From Desulfobulbaceae bacterium (GTDB lineage: Bacteria > Desulfobacterota > Desulfobulbia > Desulfobulbales > Desulfocapsaceae), in the NCBI GenBank assembly GCA_026988015.1, contig JALSMA010000011.1, forward strand, positions 1 through 64,000: DNA of 64,000 bases, read 5' to 3'. Position 1 is the stretch's first letter. Each line of letters begins with the position of its first letter. Below, in pieces: positions 23,994 through 37,160 of the stretch. Below the pieces are notes generated by a model. The model saw only the letters and a list, made by a program, of their open reading frames with translations. It ran no database searches and had not been told where the DNA came from. The position numbers and the translations under genes are program-made.

Positions 23994-25212
23994 GTGGTTT
24001 ATTAGCCTCCGCTATCTGCGGGCGCAGCATAAACAGAAATTCATCTCACTCATCTCATTTATATCCGTTGCCGGTATCACAATGGGTGTCATGGCGCTCA
24101 TTGTGGTGCTTGCAGTCTACTCTGGATTCACCAATGGTCTCCGTGACCAGATCCTTGGTATTAACTCTCATATCATTGTCCAGAAACTAGGTGGCATCAT
24201 CCCGGACTACACTCTGGTTCGGGATCGCATTGTCACCGTGGATGCAGTAACAGGTGCCACACCCTACCTCTACACCCAGACCCTGATCAGTGGGCCAAAG
24301 GGCGGTACCGGAGTGGTACTGCGTGGAATTGATCCTACCACAGCACCGGGAGTAATAGCTCTGCCGGAGCAGATGGTGGAAGGAACCATAGATGAACTTC
24401 TACAGAAAAAAGACTCCCGGGTTCCCAATATCATTTTAGGAATTGCCATGGCCTCTGACTTGCGGGTATTCGTGGGGGACAAAGTGCGTCTCATCTCGCC
24501 CTCCGGACCCCTCACCCCCATGGGAATCATTCCAAAGATAAAAACCTGCCGCATTTCTGGGATTTTTGAGTCGGGAATGTATGAATATGACTCAAGCATT
24601 GCCTATATGTCCATTCCAGATGTACAGTCTTTTCTTGAAAGTGGAGATGTGGTGCATGGTATTGAAGTCACGGTTCTGGAAAAAGAATTAAACCGGGCAG
24701 ACAGGGTTGCCGAAAAAATCGTAACGATGCTTGGAAGATCCTTTGTAGCAAAGGACTGGATGTCCATGAACCGCAATCTCTTCGCGGCGTTCAAGCTTGA
24801 AAAAATCGGCATGTTTATCTGTGTTGCTCTCATCATACTGGTGGCAGCATTGAACATCGTTTCAGCCCTTATCATGGTAGTTATGGAAAAGGAAAAGGAT
24901 ATTGCCATCCTCAAATCAATGGGCGCAACATCCGGGGTTATCATGAAAATCTTCTTCTATCAGGGACTGGTAATAGGCGTACTGGGAACATTTCTGGGTG
25001 TCGCCGGGGGACTGGGGTTATGCGAACTCCTCTCCCGTTACAAATTTATTGAGCTACCATCAAATGTCTATCCTATGAACACCCTTCCCATCAAAGTGCT
25101 GCCCATGGATGTAACCATTATTGCAATTTCTGCCTTGGTCATTACCCTGTCTGCCACCATCTACCCATCCTGGAAAGCATCCAGAGTTAAACCCGCCGAG
25201 GTCCTCTCATGA
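23986..25212 (+). CDS. lolC: LolC/LolE-type lipoprotein-releasing permease
   Basis: The 408-residue inner-membrane protein has one N-terminal membrane segment (LISFISVAGITMGVMALIVV, about 22-45), a large periplasmic domain, and three C-terminal membrane segments (about 275-300, 320-345 and 370-392): the FtsX/MacB-type topology. With the LolD ATPase it extracts outer-membrane lipoproteins and hands them to LolA. A single permease gene is present, as in species with a LolF- or LolC-only complex. It overlaps lysS by 8 bp and lolD by 4 bp. Confidence 0.93.
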   Translation: MFEWFISLRYLRAQHKQKFISLISFISVAGITMGVMALIVVLAVYSGFTNGLRDQILGINSHIIVQKLGGIIPDYTLVRDRIVTVDAVTGATPYLYTQTLISGPKGGTGVVLRGIDPTTAPGVIALPEQMVEGTIDELLQKKDSRVPNIILGIAMASDLRVFVGDKVRLISPSGPLTPMGIIPKIKTCRISGIFESGMYEYDSSIAYMSIPDVQSFLESGDVVHGIEVTVLEKELNRADRVAEKIVTMLGRSFVAKDWMSMNRNLFAAFKLEKIGMFICVALIILVAALNIVSALIMVVMEKEKDIAILKSMGATSGVIMKIFFYQGLVIGVLGTFLGVAGGLGLCELLSRYKFIELPSNVYPMNTLPIKVLPMDVTIIAISALVITLSATIYPSWKASRVKPAEVLS

Positions 25213-25898
25213 GTCAGGAGAAGCTTTTTTCGGCCCGAAATCTTCATAAGTGTTTTTACAGCGGTACGGAAAAAATTCTTGTTCTGCAAGGTCTTGAGTT
25301 CAGCATCAACACCGGAGAGATGATGGCAATTGTCGGGGCGTCAGGGTCGGGAAAGACTACCCTGCTTCAGATACTGGGTACCCTGGACACCCCTGACAGT
25401 GGTCAAATCATCTTCAAAGAGGATGATCTCACCGAAATGAGCGACAGTGAGCTCTCCTCTTTTCGGAATAAATCAGTGGGTTTTATATTCCAATTTCATC
25501 ATCTGCTCCCCGAATTTTCAGCACTCGAGAACGTCATGATGCCGGGACTTATCGCCGGAAAGTCAAAACAGGAAATGGAAGTACCTGCAAAAGAGTTGTT
25601 ACAGCAGGTGGAACTCGGACACAGAATGGACCACAGGGTAAATCAACTTTCAGGTGGAGAACAGCAACGAACAGCTCTGGCCCGCGCCCTTATCATGAAA
25701 CCTTCCCTGCTCCTTGCTGATGAGCCAACAGGGAACCTCGATGGCCGTTCCGGTTCCATGGTATTTTCCCTGATTAAAGAACTCTGTCGTGATCTAAAAC
25801 TTGCCACAATAATGGTCACTCACAACAGTGAACTGGCAGCCCAGATGGATATTTCACGTACCCTGAAAGACGGTGTATTTCTGGAGGTCCTAGTTTAG
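25209..25898 (+). CDS. lolD: LolD, lipoprotein-releasing ABC ATPase
   Basis: The 229-residue ABC ATPase has Walker A GASGSGKTT, the Q-loop in GFIFQFHHLLPEFSALENVM (Lol/MacB-type), the signature LSGGEQQR, Walker B LLLADEPTGNLD and a switch His in MVTHNSELA. It starts within the lolC stop (ATGA). Its stop overlaps the stop of the convergent helicase gene by 4 bp. Confidence 0.96.
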   Translation: MSQEKLFSARNLHKCFYSGTEKILVLQGLEFSINTGEMMAIVGASGSGKTTLLQILGTLDTPDSGQIIFKEDDLTEMSDSELSSFRNKSVGFIFQFHHLLPEFSALENVMMPGLIAGKSKQEMEVPAKELLQQVELGHRMDHRVNQLSGGEQQRTALARALIMKPSLLLADEPTGNLDGRSGSMVFSLIKELCRDLKLATIMVTHNSELAAQMDISRTLKDGVFLEVLV

Positions 25899-28408
25899 GA
25901 GATACTCGCCTTTGCTGCAAGATATGCCCGATGGGCAAGCAGCATCTTGATCTGCCCATAAGAAAACTCTTCGCCCAGCACCTCTTTTATGGCTTTAAGC
26001 GAATCATCTTCAGCAATCTCTGTTGCGGCGGCAATCTTCTCCTGCAACTCTGTTGACAGAAAGCTATCTATTGCAAGCTCCCCCTTTTCCAGAAAGGAGC
26101 AGAGATGACTTTCAATGGTTGAGATCACAAAGCCTCTCTCTCTGGCAATCTCAGCCAGATCCATTCCAGACTTCAGCATCTGCAGAGTTATTTCCCTGCT
26201 ACTGCGTTTGTCATCTTTCTTTTGTTTCGCTGTCTTCTTCTCGCTTGCTTCCTCTGGAACAGGAAGTTTCATGGGGCGTGGCAAGGATACTTCCTCAATA
26301 CCGTGTTTCCTGCGATACTCCTGTACCAGCGAGATAATATCCTCACCATACTTTTCCAGAGTCTTCTTTCCCACACCCGGAATTTGCAACAAAGCCTTCA
26401 AACTCTCCGGCAGACATACCGCAATCTGAATCAGCACCCGCTGATGCATGATTTGAAATCGTGCAACATTAAGCTCTGTGGCTTTCGCAGTCCTCCAATC
26501 CCGAAGAATACCGAAGAGTTCAGGATGCTCTATATCTGACTCCGCATACACAGGAGTCTGCTGTTTCTTTCTTTTTTCCGGCTGAAAGTCTATCTCTGCA
26601 GCTGTTACGGCACGCAAATAAACAGACGGAGAGAACCCTTTTTCACAGGCACGAATCCCCGCAAGATTTATGGCTATCTCTTTTCTGCAGTTATTCAGTG
26701 TATTATCAATTCGCTTCCCCAGTTCTTTGTTATCAGTCTCAACCTGCAAGGTCATCACCGAATCGTCAAAAATTTCAGAGAATTTGTCTGAAAACCACTC
26801 AGAGGCTTTGGTCAGTCGCTCACAAATTTGTGGATCACTCTCCGGCAACATATTTTCTGTAAAGAGACTACGTAGCTGGTTTCTGAAGTTATCACTCACC
26901 CCAAAGATAAGCTCCCGCGCCTGCTGTTCTGTACCGACCATATCAGCGGCACCCGACACCTGAACCACACTGGCATTTCTGCTAAGTAGATGCACAAGAT
27001 ATCCCAGACGTTTCGCAAGCAGTGAAAAGTCAAAGCACTGACAAATAAGCTTTTCCTGATAACTCTTTTTTGCCTTAAGGAGCATTTCATCCGTTGTGGG
27101 ATTACGGCGGCACAGTTCATCAAACTGGAGCACAGCACTATCTGTCCCTACCCCCCTTGCGGCAATGGGCGAACTGAGAACCAGTCCTTCAAGGGTTTTG
27201 CAACGACTCAGGGCCACATAGACCTGGCCATGAGTAAAAGCTGCTTCTGCATCGATGACTGCGCGCTCAAAAGTCAGCCCCTGACTTTTGTGGATGGTAA
27301 TGGCCCAGGCAAGTTTTAAAGGGTACTGCTCAAAACTGCCCACCACATCTTCTTCAATTTCTTTATGCTCTTCATTTATGGTATATTTGATGTTTTCCCA
27401 GCTCACCGGGTCCACTTCAATTGCCTCTACATCTCCCGGGCATAACACAAAAATGGTTTTAGCAATAATTGCAGTTACCCTTCCGATCTTTCCGTTATAA
27501 TAGAGTTTTTCAGAGGATGGGTCATTACGAACAAACATCACCTGGGCCCCCTCTTTCAACGTCAATTGGGGAAGGGTAGGAAATATCTGTTCTGGAAAAT
27601 CCCCTTTTATGGTGGCATTGAACTGATATTTCTTACCTTTCAGCTCCTCCAGTCTTGTCCTGTTTATGGATTCGGCACTGGCATTGTGAGTGCTGAGGGT
27701 AATATATCCTTCATCGTCATCCGGTATGAAATCGGGCATGTATCGAAGCGCAAGTCTTTCGATGGTCGCTGTACAAAGGCGATTCTCACGAACTCTGTTG
27801 AGAATACTGATAAACTCCTCATCGGACTGGCGATAAATATGTTTAAGTTCAATACTTAACAGTTCTGTCTGACCAAGAGCTCTACTCGAAAAAAAATAGA
27901 CCGACTCATAATAATCCTTCAAGAGCCGCCACTCATGTTGTCTGGCCACCGGTGAGAGCTGGTGCAGATCTCCTATCATAAGCAGCTGCACACCACCAAA
28001 GGGTTGCTGATTACGACGATACCGTCTCAATACTGCATCAACGGCGTCAAGAAGATCGGCCCGTACCATACTGATCTCATCAATCACCAACAGGTCCAGG
28101 CTCTGAATAATTTGTTTTTTCTCTTTGGAAAAACGAAATTGCCGTTGTCTGCTCTGCTCGTAGGCGTCACTTCCCGGTATATATGGACCAAATGGCAGTT
28201 GAAAAAATGAGTGCAAAGTGACTCCCCCGGCATTCATTGCAGCAACTCCGGTGGGAGCAGTAATGATCATTCGCTTTGCGGTATGCTTCTGCAGTCCATG
28301 GAGGAAAGTGGTCTTCCCGGTTCCAGCCTTACCGGTAAGAAAAATGTTGGCCCCGGTGAACTGCACAAAATCATTTGCAAGCTGTATCTCTTTATTTTCA
28401 ATTTCCAT
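25895..28408 (-). CDS. Pif1/RecD-like helicase with HRDC and helix-turn-helix C-terminus
   Basis: The protein of about 837 residues is a superfamily 1 helicase. It shows Walker A FLTGKAGTGKTTFLH, TAPTGVAAMNAGG (Ia), VIDEISMVRADLLD (II), IGDLHQLSPV (III) and the late motif WAITIHKSQGLTFERAVID with YVALSRCKTLEGL. Near residues 610-700 it has an HRDC-like segment including LLQIPGVGKKTLEKYGEDII, and the C-terminus resembles the helix-turn-helix found at RecQ ends (GMDLAEIARERGFVISTIES). It is probably a genome-maintenance helicase. ATG 28408 (GGAAAAT before it) is preferred over GTG 28417. Confidence 0.88.
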   Translation of the reverse strand: MEIENKEIQLANDFVQFTGANIFLTGKAGTGKTTFLHGLQKHTAKRMIITAPTGVAAMNAGGVTLHSFFQLPFGPYIPGSDAYEQSRQRQFRFSKEKKQIIQSLDLLVIDEISMVRADLLDAVDAVLRRYRRNQQPFGGVQLLMIGDLHQLSPVARQHEWRLLKDYYESVYFFSSRALGQTELLSIELKHIYRQSDEEFISILNRVRENRLCTATIERLALRYMPDFIPDDDEGYITLSTHNASAESINRTRLEELKGKKYQFNATIKGDFPEQIFPTLPQLTLKEGAQVMFVRNDPSSEKLYYNGKIGRVTAIIAKTIFVLCPGDVEAIEVDPVSWENIKYTINEEHKEIEEDVVGSFEQYPLKLAWAITIHKSQGLTFERAVIDAEAAFTHGQVYVALSRCKTLEGLVLSSPIAARGVGTDSAVLQFDELCRRNPTTDEMLLKAKKSYQEKLICQCFDFSLLAKRLGYLVHLLSRNASVVQVSGAADMVGTEQQARELIFGVSDNFRNQLRSLFTENMLPESDPQICERLTKASEWFSDKFSEIFDDSVMTLQVETDNKELGKRIDNTLNNCRKEIAINLAGIRACEKGFSPSVYLRAVTAAEIDFQPEKRKKQQTPVYAESDIEHPELFGILRDWRTAKATELNVARFQIMHQRVLIQIAVCLPESLKALLQIPGVGKKTLEKYGEDIISLVQEYRRKHGIEEVSLPRPMKLPVPEEASEKKTAKQKKDDKRSSREITLQMLKSGMDLAEIARERGFVISTIESHLCSFLEKGELAIDSFLSTELQEKIAAATEIAEDDSLKAIKEVLGEEFSYGQIKMLLAHRAYLAAKASIS

Positions 28409-28520
28409 ATTTTCCACTATCTTTCAATGCGATAGAACCAAGATTGCCTCCTAATCATATTCTGGTTATCGTTTAAGATACTGCACCTGCTGCCCGGATA
28501 AAACAAAAAACGTCCTTGAC

Positions 28521-31211
28521 ATGAAAGCCCCGAAATCATATCATTTTCTTAGCATTTTGAGAACTCCCGTTACCAGTTATGTTCAGAAGTCTAAAGAGAA
28601 CCAGTCTGCCCTTACCATGTCCCCCAACAACCAGCCATTCCATATCCGTCTGCATTTCAGGCTGCTACTGATTATAACTGTTCTTCTTATACACTCAGGA
28701 AATAATTCCTCACTAGCCAATCAGGATATCACAACTTCAACACCGAAAAAAGTCCTTATTATCCATTCTTTCCATAAAGGTCTCTCTTGGACAGATGGAA
28801 TCGAAGCAGGCATCCGTGACAACCTCAAAGAAACACCCAACATCCAGATCTTTACAGAGTACCTGGATTCTCAAAGATATGATTTCACTCTGTTAAAAGG
28901 CCCGTTTGGCCGATACCTGCGGAATAAATACTTCAATATCACCCTTGATCTGATCATTGTCTCAGGTGACAATGCTCTCACCTTTTTACGCAACGAACCT
29001 GTGGAAGATTTTATTGGTGTACCGGTTATTTTCTGCGGAGTTGAGACCCTGGACCCCGATGTGCTACAGGACATTAATGCTCAAAAAACCGGGATAACAA
29101 TAACATTTTCTCCCGGGGATACAATTCGAATCATCGGTCAACTGCAACCACAAAACAGGAGATTAGTTATTATCAGTGATAACACTCCTGTAGCTACCAG
29201 GATAAAAAAACAGACAGAAGAGGCCCTGGCCAGCCATCCTCAGAAAAAGGAAATCATCTGGTGGCATAACCTGGGACGGGACGACCTGGCAGAGAAACTC
29301 TCCACCCTCAGCCAAGATGATGCCGTATTACTCATTCACTTCAGCCGAGATCCTCTGGGAAATCGCTATTCTCAAGAGGAGAGCGTCCGTCTTTTCACCT
29401 CCATCACCAAGGCCCCTGTCTACGCACTCCAGGACAATTACCTTGGAACTGGTGTGGTGGGAGGCCGAATGGTCAGCTCCCAGAAACAGGGCGAGATAGC
29501 TGCGATACTAGCAAAACGCTACTTCCAAACCGGCAATCTTCAGTCTGTAATCCAGGACAGCCCTAACGAAAATCTTTTTGATGCCAAGGCATTACAAATT
29601 CACGGAATTGAAGAGAGAAGATTACCGGGAGATGCCAGAATCATTGGCACGCCTTCTACTTCACTGTCCAGGCCGTTCATCGCTATTGCAGCAGCACTTC
29701 TCATCGTCATGCTGATGCTGTTTCTCCTCTATCTTATGCGTTCACTGTTCACGTTCAGAACCAGGCTGATAACCTTCATCGGCCACAGTGTTCTCTCAAT
29801 CAGCAGCAGCTTTATTATCTGTCTGCTCCTCATTATCATTGCAGGGAAATATTCCGAATATCAGCATTCCATTTCGTTCTATTACAACCAGTTGCTTGAG
29901 ACCAAAAAGCAGACACTGACATTGCTGGTGGAACAAGCTGTTAACCTGATCAATCAAAGTAAAAAAGATATTCAAGTCCCCCTGGAACAGAGAAAACAGG
30001 CTCTGTTAAAACAGATCAGCGCCTTTTCTTTCCAGGACAAGACCCGGTACATCTTCGTTCTGGACTATAACGGTACCATTCTGGCCCATGGTGCAGATCC
30101 AGTCATGACAGGCAAAGACTCCCGAAAAATGAGTTCCCCAAACGGGATGTACCCAGCCCGTGAGATTATTCGCCTCGCCCAGCAAACTGATGGTGGTTTT
30201 ATCTCCTACCTCTGGCCCAAACCCTTTGCAAAAGGTTTCGCTCCTAAAATTACATATTCAAAAGGAATCCAAGACTGGCAATGGGCCATAGCCAGTGGAA
30301 TATATCTCGATGATATTGATCTATTGCTTGAAAAAGAAAAAGAAAAACAGTATCAATTTTTTCTTCAGGAATTCACTCTCTACATAACAATAAGTGTCGT
30401 CGGCATCCTTCTGCTCTTCATCTTCTCAAAACGCCTCAGCCAGAAAATCCAGAGAGAACTTTCCTCTCTTGAGAAGGGCCTGCTTGACCAAAACGAGAAA
30501 AGTACAAACCTTCACCCTAGACAATACAAAATAATCGAGTTCAGTACCATCGCATCAAGGGTGCGAGCCGCCTTCTCTGCTCTCGCCCGTGCAAATGCAA
30601 AACTTCTTGCCAACAAACAGCAGTTTATCGACGCCCTGCATTCCTCACCTGATGCAATGCTCCTTATTGATAAAAATAAGTTGGTGGAATGTAACCAACC
30701 AGCTGCGGCGATGCTCGGTTACACAAGCCCCGAGGAGTTGCTGAGTCTCCATCCTTCTCAGTTTTCGCCACCAGAGCAACCAGACGGACAAAAATCCAAA
30801 ACAAAAGCCATCGAAATAATAACCAGGACCATCAGCCAGGGAACCAATCGCTTTGAATGGATACATCTCCGCAAAGACGGCACTCCCATCACCATAGAAG
30901 TAACTCTTACCTTATCACCGGTAACAGGAACCAGTTCAGATCCACTTTTGCAGTGCGTCTGGCGTGACCTCACGCTGACACAAGAGCTCTCCAGACAGAT
31001 GCAACAGGTGGAAGAGCAGCGCAAAATCAGCCTCGAAGCCAGTGAACGAATGAATCACCTGATGAGTGGCCGTGAAGAACGGATCATTGAAATAAAAAAA
31101 GAAGTTAACCTGCTGTTAAAAGAACTGGGAAGACCCGCAAAATATTGCCGTAATGATTCCTTCCCCCCGGTTTCCAGGGAGAGTATCCGCAGTGAGGATA
31201 TCAAGGAATGA
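28521..31211 (+). CDS. Membrane sensor with periplasmic-binding-like, Cache and PAS domains but no output domain
   Basis: Up to 896 residues. A signal anchor lies near 45-65. An ABC-substrate-binding-like domain follows ([50 protein letters not shown]), then two membrane segments (about 390-440). Next comes a Cache-type domain ([37 protein letters not shown]), a further membrane segment (about 615-635) and a PAS domain ([20 protein letters not shown]). The protein ends in a short coiled coil without kinase, GGDEF or receiver. It overlaps the next gene, a hybrid kinase, by 4 bp and probably delivers its signal through it. A start at 28617 is possible; neither start has a clear Shine-Dalgarno. 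Confidence 0.8.
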   Translation: MKAPKSYHFLSILRTPVTSYVQKSKENQSALTMSPNNQPFHIRLHFRLLLIITVLLIHSGNNSSLANQDITTSTPKKVLIIHSFHKGLSWTDGIEAGIRDNLKETPNIQIFTEYLDSQRYDFTLLKGPFGRYLRNKYFNITLDLIIVSGDNALTFLRNEPVEDFIGVPVIFCGVETLDPDVLQDINAQKTGITITFSPGDTIRIIGQLQPQNRRLVIISDNTPVATRIKKQTEEALASHPQKKEIIWWHNLGRDDLAEKLSTLSQDDAVLLIHFSRDPLGNRYSQEESVRLFTSITKAPVYALQDNYLGTGVVGGRMVSSQKQGEIAAILAKRYFQTGNLQSVIQDSPNENLFDAKALQIHGIEERRLPGDARIIGTPSTSLSRPFIAIAAALLIVMLMLFLLYLMRSLFTFRTRLITFIGHSVLSISSSFIICLLLIIIAGKYSEYQHSISFYYNQLLETKKQTLTLLVEQAVNLINQSKKDIQVPLEQRKQALLKQISAFSFQDKTRYIFVLDYNGTILAHGADPVMTGKDSRKMSSPNGMYPAREIIRLAQQTDGGFISYLWPKPFAKGFAPKITYSKGIQDWQWAIASGIYLDDIDLLLEKEKEKQYQFFLQEFTLYITISVVGILLLFIFSKRLSQKIQRELSSLEKGLLDQNEKSTNLHPRQYKIIEFSTIASRVRAAFSALARANAKLLANKQQFIDALHSSPDAMLLIDKNKLVECNQPAAAMLGYTSPEELLSLHPSQFSPPEQPDGQKSKTKAIEIITRTISQGTNRFEWIHLRKDGTPITIEVTLTLSPVTGTSSDPLLQCVWRDLTLTQELSRQMQQVEEQRKISLEASERMNHLMSGREERIIEIKKEVNLLLKELGRPAKYCRNDSFPPVSRESIRSEDIKE

Positions 31212-34200
31212 GATCCAGGTACGCATTCTATATCATTCCTGTTCTTCTGATTTTAGTGGGTACTTTTGCCTCTTGGATGACATTTTCTGCACTGCAGGAA
31301 AGCGAACACCAGAAACTCGAATCATTGGTTAGCAAAACCACAAAAATATGGAGCGAAACCGTTGCACGGCAATTCAGGCTATCTAAATCCGCCCTCTCTT
31401 TTGTCCGCAACAGCTCCAGTCTGCTCACCACCATAAAAGCTGAACAGTTCAAGATCATTACCCGAACACCACTTAATGAGCACAGTGCTTTTTACTTTCT
31501 TGCGTGGGCACCTGAAATACCTGACACCATGCGCCAGGACTATGTATCCCTGTTTCAGAAGTCCAACGCAACCATCGAACTGATAACAGCTTACCAGCAA
31601 ACTGTCCTTCCACCTGAAAAAAGTATCACTCAGCAGGAATACCTGCCGATAATCTTCGTTGAACCCCCTAGTGCAGCAGAAAACCTTATAGGACACAACC
31701 TCAAAAGAATACCAGCATGGCAGGCAGTCATGACCCTCGCCATGGAGAGTGGTGTCGCAATCCCATCAGCACCCATTTCATTCAACTCAACTGACCTGTC
31801 TGGAAAAGCTTTCTTCCTTTTCACTCCTCTTTATGCACAATCTACCGGAAACACTGTCATTGAAAGACGGTCCGATTTTCGAGGCTTTATTGTTGGTTGC
31901 ATCGGCTTTCGTCCCCTTATTGAAACAGCCCTGCCGGAGCTTAACGAAAAAAATTATAATTTCTGGTTATACGACACTACAGCAAGTAACCAGCTGGTTC
32001 ATTCAGTACTGTCTACTGACTCTTCTGGAAACGATATCACAGCAAAAACTGATCTGACACAAAACCCTGCCAACCTCATTGAAGCCTCTCCTCACTCCTT
32101 TGTGAAAAGCTACACCATTACTTTTGGCGGGCGAAAATACACTATGGTCTTTGCTGCTTCACCCGATCTCATTCTTTCATATAAGACCACGACTCCAGCC
32201 GTTGCTGCAGGTCTGGTCCTTGCCTTATCCAGCCTTTTTACAATGTTCATCTTCTTCCAGACCCGAAACCGGATAATTGTTGAAGAGCAGGTTGTCATTC
32301 GCACCAGCCAACTTCAAGAAAGCGAAAACCGGTATCGCAAACTTGCAAAGTCCATGGAAGCTGGAGAGCAACAACTGCAAGTTCTCCTTGCCAATATTCA
32401 GGTCGGAATTGTTATCATCGACACCGCCAGCTATGAAATTATCTTTATCAACAGGACTGCCTCAACCATGATAGGACTTCCCCCGGAGAAGATAAGGGGA
32501 GAATCCTGCCACTCCATTCTCTGTCCCACCCAAAATGGTCTCTGCCCCTTTGAGCGTACCGATACAAACGGTGACAATTTAGAACTATCACTGCCTCGCC
32601 ATGATGGCACAGAACTGCCCATTTTGAAAACAGTCAAAAGTATTCAGTTTCAGGAACGAAACTGCCTTCTTGAATCCTTCGTGGATATTTCTTCTCTTGT
32701 CAAGGCCAGAAATCAAAACGAGGAATACCTGGATGAGCTGGAGAAAAACAGAAAAATACTCCTCAGTATGATGGAAGATGCTGAAGAAGGAAGGCAGGTT
32801 GCCATTGAGGCAAACAAAGCTCTGGCCCGAGTCAAGTTGGCCATTGACGGATCAAGTGATGCCATAGCCATGGCCTGTAAGGAAGGCCACCATTTCTACC
32901 AGAATACCACATTCACCCAACTCTTTGGCTACACCATTGAGGAAATGAAGACCTTGGACCCACTTGCACTTTACGCCGATAAAGCTCTGGCCAGGACATT
33001 GCTCAAAGATCTCATGCTGGGAAAATCCTGGCATGGTGGTGTGGAAATGATAACCAAAGACGGTCGCCAGCTTTCCGTTGCAATTCGAGCAGATGCCATC
33101 CTTGATGACAGTGGAGCAGTAACCAGTATCATCGCAGTACACCGGGATATAACCACAATCAAGAAACGTGAAAAACGGGAAACACTTCTTAATGAACTGC
33201 AGAAAAATTTATTCAGGCCAGCCTCACTGACAGACAAAATACGCCAGATTACTGATGCAATAATTCCAATGGTGGGTGCCGACTTCTGTCGAATCTGGCT
33301 TATCCAGGACGGTGACCGTTGTGAACAGGGCTGCTATCATGCAAACTCATCAGCAGACAGTGACAGATTATGCGACAGAAAAAAATGCCTCCACCTTGTT
33401 GCAAGCTCTGGAAGATACACCCATATTGATAACGAACCACACCGCCGGGTTCCCTTGGGGGTATATAAAATTGGCCTCATTGCCGCAGGAGACTGTGATC
33501 ATTTCCTGACCAACGATGTCCAAACTGATCCCAGAGTACATAACCACAAATGGGCAATAGAAGTTGGCCTGCAGTCCTTTGCAAGCTATCAGATGTTGAA
33601 CAGCAAAGATCAATGCATCGGTGTCTTTGCCCTGTTTTCGAAACAGAAATTAACAACTGAAGAAGACTTGTTTCTTGAGGGTATCGCCCATCTCAGCTCG
33701 CAGATTGTGCTGTTGAGTCATGCGGAAGAACATTTACAGACCCTTCTTCATGAAAAAGATGAAGTGAACAGAAAACTTTCCAGGCAAACTGCATTAGCAA
33801 AGCAGATGGCTGCTGAAGCAAAACAGGCCTCCCGTGCCAAAAGTGAATTTCTTGCTAATATGAGCCATGAAATTCGCACACCACTTAATGGTGTCATTGG
33901 AATGAGCGGGCTCTTACTTGATACCTCCCTTGATCAGCAACAACTCCATTTTGCAAACATAACCCACTCCAGTGCAAAAAACCTGCTCACTCTGATCAAC
34001 GACATTCTTGATTTTTCAAAGATTGAATCGGGTAAAATGGAGATTGAAAAAACCCCATTCAATATTCATACTCTTGTGGACGAACTCATAGTAACTATGC
34101 AGTTCAGTGCCGGAGAAAAAGGAATTTCGTTACTCCATGACATGGATGCCGGAATTCCCGGGATTCTCGAAGGAGACCCCACTCGACTGCGACAAATACT

Positions 34201-34945
34201 CACTAACCTTATTGGCAACAGTATCAAATTCACCGAAGAAGGAACGATCAGAGTCAACGTCACTCTGCTATCCAGACAAAACGCTCAAACGTCATTGCGA
34301 TTCAGTGTCCGCGACAATGGTATCGGTATTTCCAGAGATAAGCAGGACAAGCTTTTCATAAAATTCAGCCAGGTGGACGCATCCACTACTAGAAGGTTTG
34401 GTGGTTCCGGCCTTGGACTCGCCATCAGCAAAGAACTGGTTGAACTCATGGGCGGAGAAATAGGAGTTAACAGCCGAGAAGGAGAGGGTGCTGAGTTCTG
34501 GTTTACAGTGACCCTGATGGAAATAGCCGAACAGCCTGCGGAGACCAGGGAAATCAAAGAGTCGGTAGCAAAATCCTCTCCCCACGTTGAAAGCCTTAGT
34601 ATTCTACTGGTGGAAGATAACGAAATCAGTCAGATGGTGGCCGTTGGAATCCTAGAACCACTTGGCATCAAAGTTCGGGTGGTAGAAAATGGCCAGGGAG
34701 CCATGGATATTTCAAAAACAGAGGCCTTTGACCTGATCCTGATGGATATTGAGATGCCAGACATAAACGGATACGAGGCAACCAAATCCATCCGGATGCA
34801 CAGTACTGATGTTCCAATAATCGGCATGTCAGCACACGCCTCGGAAGAGTACCGAGGCAAATGCCTGGAGGCGGGAATGAATGATTCATTAAGCAAGCCC
34901 ATTGATGCTGCAGACCTTCTAGAGAAAGTCCGTATCTGGACATAA
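31208..34945 (+). CDS. Hybrid sensor histidine kinase (CHASE-PAS-PAS-GAF-HisKA-HATPase-REC)
   Basis: 1245 residues. A membrane segment (about 5-25), a CHASE-like periplasmic domain (about 60-300) and a second membrane segment (about 325-350) are followed by PAS (about 390-500), a second PAS with PAC (about 540-650), and a Cys-rich GAF domain (about 665-840). The kinase core has His887 in [16 protein letters not shown]-box [14 protein letters not shown]1 DNGIGIS and G2 GSGLGLAIS. The receiver has Asp1180 in [16 protein letters not shown] and a Lys in [12 protein letters not shown]. No Hpt domain is present, so phosphate must pass to a partner elsewhere. It is coupled to the receptor-like gene upstream. 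Confidence 0.93.
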   Translation: MRSRYAFYIIPVLLILVGTFASWMTFSALQESEHQKLESLVSKTTKIWSETVARQFRLSKSALSFVRNSSSLLTTIKAEQFKIITRTPLNEHSAFYFLAWAPEIPDTMRQDYVSLFQKSNATIELITAYQQTVLPPEKSITQQEYLPIIFVEPPSAAENLIGHNLKRIPAWQAVMTLAMESGVAIPSAPISFNSTDLSGKAFFLFTPLYAQSTGNTVIERRSDFRGFIVGCIGFRPLIETALPELNEKNYNFWLYDTTASNQLVHSVLSTDSSGNDITAKTDLTQNPANLIEASPHSFVKSYTITFGGRKYTMVFAASPDLILSYKTTTPAVAAGLVLALSSLFTMFIFFQTRNRIIVEEQVVIRTSQLQESENRYRKLAKSMEAGEQQLQVLLANIQVGIVIIDTASYEIIFINRTASTMIGLPPEKIRGESCHSILCPTQNGLCPFERTDTNGDNLELSLPRHDGTELPILKTVKSIQFQERNCLLESFVDISSLVKARNQNEEYLDELEKNRKILLSMMEDAEEGRQVAIEANKALARVKLAIDGSSDAIAMACKEGHHFYQNTTFTQLFGYTIEEMKTLDPLALYADKALARTLLKDLMLGKSWHGGVEMITKDGRQLSVAIRADAILDDSGAVTSIIAVHRDITTIKKREKRETLLNELQKNLFRPASLTDKIRQITDAIIPMVGADFCRIWLIQDGDRCEQGCYHANSSADSDRLCDRKKCLHLVASSGRYTHIDNEPHRRVPLGVYKIGLIAAGDCDHFLTNDVQTDPRVHNHKWAIEVGLQSFASYQMLNSKDQCIGVFALFSKQKLTTEEDLFLEGIAHLSSQIVLLSHAEEHLQTLLHEKDEVNRKLSRQTALAKQMAAEAKQASRAKSEFLANMSHEIRTPLNGVIGMSGLLLDTSLDQQQLHFANITHSSAKNLLTLINDILDFSKIESGKMEIEKTPFNIHTLVDELIVTMQFSAGEKGISLLHDMDAGIPGILEGDPTRLRQILTNLIGNSIKFTEEGTIRVNVTLLSRQNAQTSLRFSVRDNGIGISRDKQDKLFIKFSQVDASTTRRFGGSGLGLAISKELVELMGGEIGVNSREGEGAEFWFTVTLMEIAEQPAETREIKESVAKSSPHVESLSILLVEDNEISQMVAVGILEPLGIKVRVVENGQGAMDISKTEAFDLILMDIEMPDINGYEATKSIRMHSTDVPIIGMSAHASEEYRGKCLEAGMNDSLSKPIDAADLLEKVRIWT

Positions 34946-35089
34946 TTTCCGCCTGTCGTCAGCCATTCCCTAAAAGGTAATGAGTGTTTCCCTAACATTC
35001 CCAATTATAAAATTACAAATGAACCTAAGCATACCACAAAAAAACACCTAGCGGGCACGGATTCAGGGTTTCTATCTTTTGTTCCTATA

Positions 35090-36006
35090 TTAAATACTCA
35101 AATAGTTCTTTAACACCTGCGCCAGCAGGGGGGCGATAGAATACACCTCAAGGAGGTCATCACTGATACGATCGGGATAACTGTCTGAACCGATCACCTT
35201 TACGATGGAGCTGTCGATAAAACGCTGCCGGGCATTTCCTGCCAGAACCAGGTGCGTTGCCAGAACAGCAATATCTGTGGCTCCAGCCTCCATACAGCGC
35301 TCAGCTGTCTGTATAATGGAACCACCAGTGCGAATCATATCATCACAGATAACGGCAGTTTTCCCCTTGACCACACTAGACACCTGACTGACAATTGTTT
35401 TGTCGGTATCATAACGGTCCTTATCCGCCGCTGTATGAGAACAACCAATGAGGCTAGCCATCTTAGCGACTTGCTTGGAAAAGCCATAATCTGGTGACAC
35501 CAAGACAAAATCACCCAGATCGATTTTTTTGAGATGCTCAACAACAAGCTCTCCGGTCCAGACATGACGGGTGGATATTTCTCCACCATGAGCATGAAGT
35601 ACAGCCTCTGAATGAAGATCAACAAATGCCACAAAATCGGGACGGGCTCGAAATATCTGCCGTGTTCTGGTAACCCCTTTAGGGATTTCAAAGTGACCGC
35701 GTTTAGCGCGCTCCATAGTGGAATAACCAAGATAAGGAATGACCACATTGACGCTTGCCGCATTCCAGTAACGTGCTCCCTGAATGAGATCCATCAACTC
35801 CTGATGGGAATTCTCTGCATGAGTACTGCCAACAATGATCAGGATTTTCCCGGAAATATCTTCCGGAAAAGCGTGGTACTGTTCATCATCAGCAAAGTGT
35901 TTGCGGATCATGGTGGTAAATTCAAGCCCCAGTTCTGCGGCTATCTTCACCCCGAGCTCAGTGGAGGCCTGATTGGCCACCACCACATATTCTTCACCTT
36001 TACTCA

Positions 36007-36007
<1 letters not shown>
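35090..36007 (-). CDS. Ribose-phosphate pyrophosphokinase-like protein, divergent
   Basis: The 305-residue protein has the two phosphoribosyltransferase-type folds of PRPP synthetases (VVVANQASTELGVKIAAELG, HFADDEQYHAFPEDISGK, VIPYLGYSTMERA, FVDLHSEAVLHAHGG). Canonical enzymes have a PRPP loop VDDMIDTxGT and a KRR-type catalytic flexible loop. Here the loop reads CDDMIRTGGS (Arg for the second acidic residue) and the flexible-loop region is AADKDRYDTDKT. It may be a paralogue with altered activity. TGATG at 36009-36005 couples it to leuB; a GTG three bases earlier is an alternative start. Confidence 0.82.
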
Positions 36008-37083
<1,076 letters not shown>

Positions 37084-37160
37084 TTAAATTTCCTTATTAA
37101 TTATTTGTTTTCACGACTACTTATATATTTATTCGACGTTTTTTTCATCTTCGAACTCTA

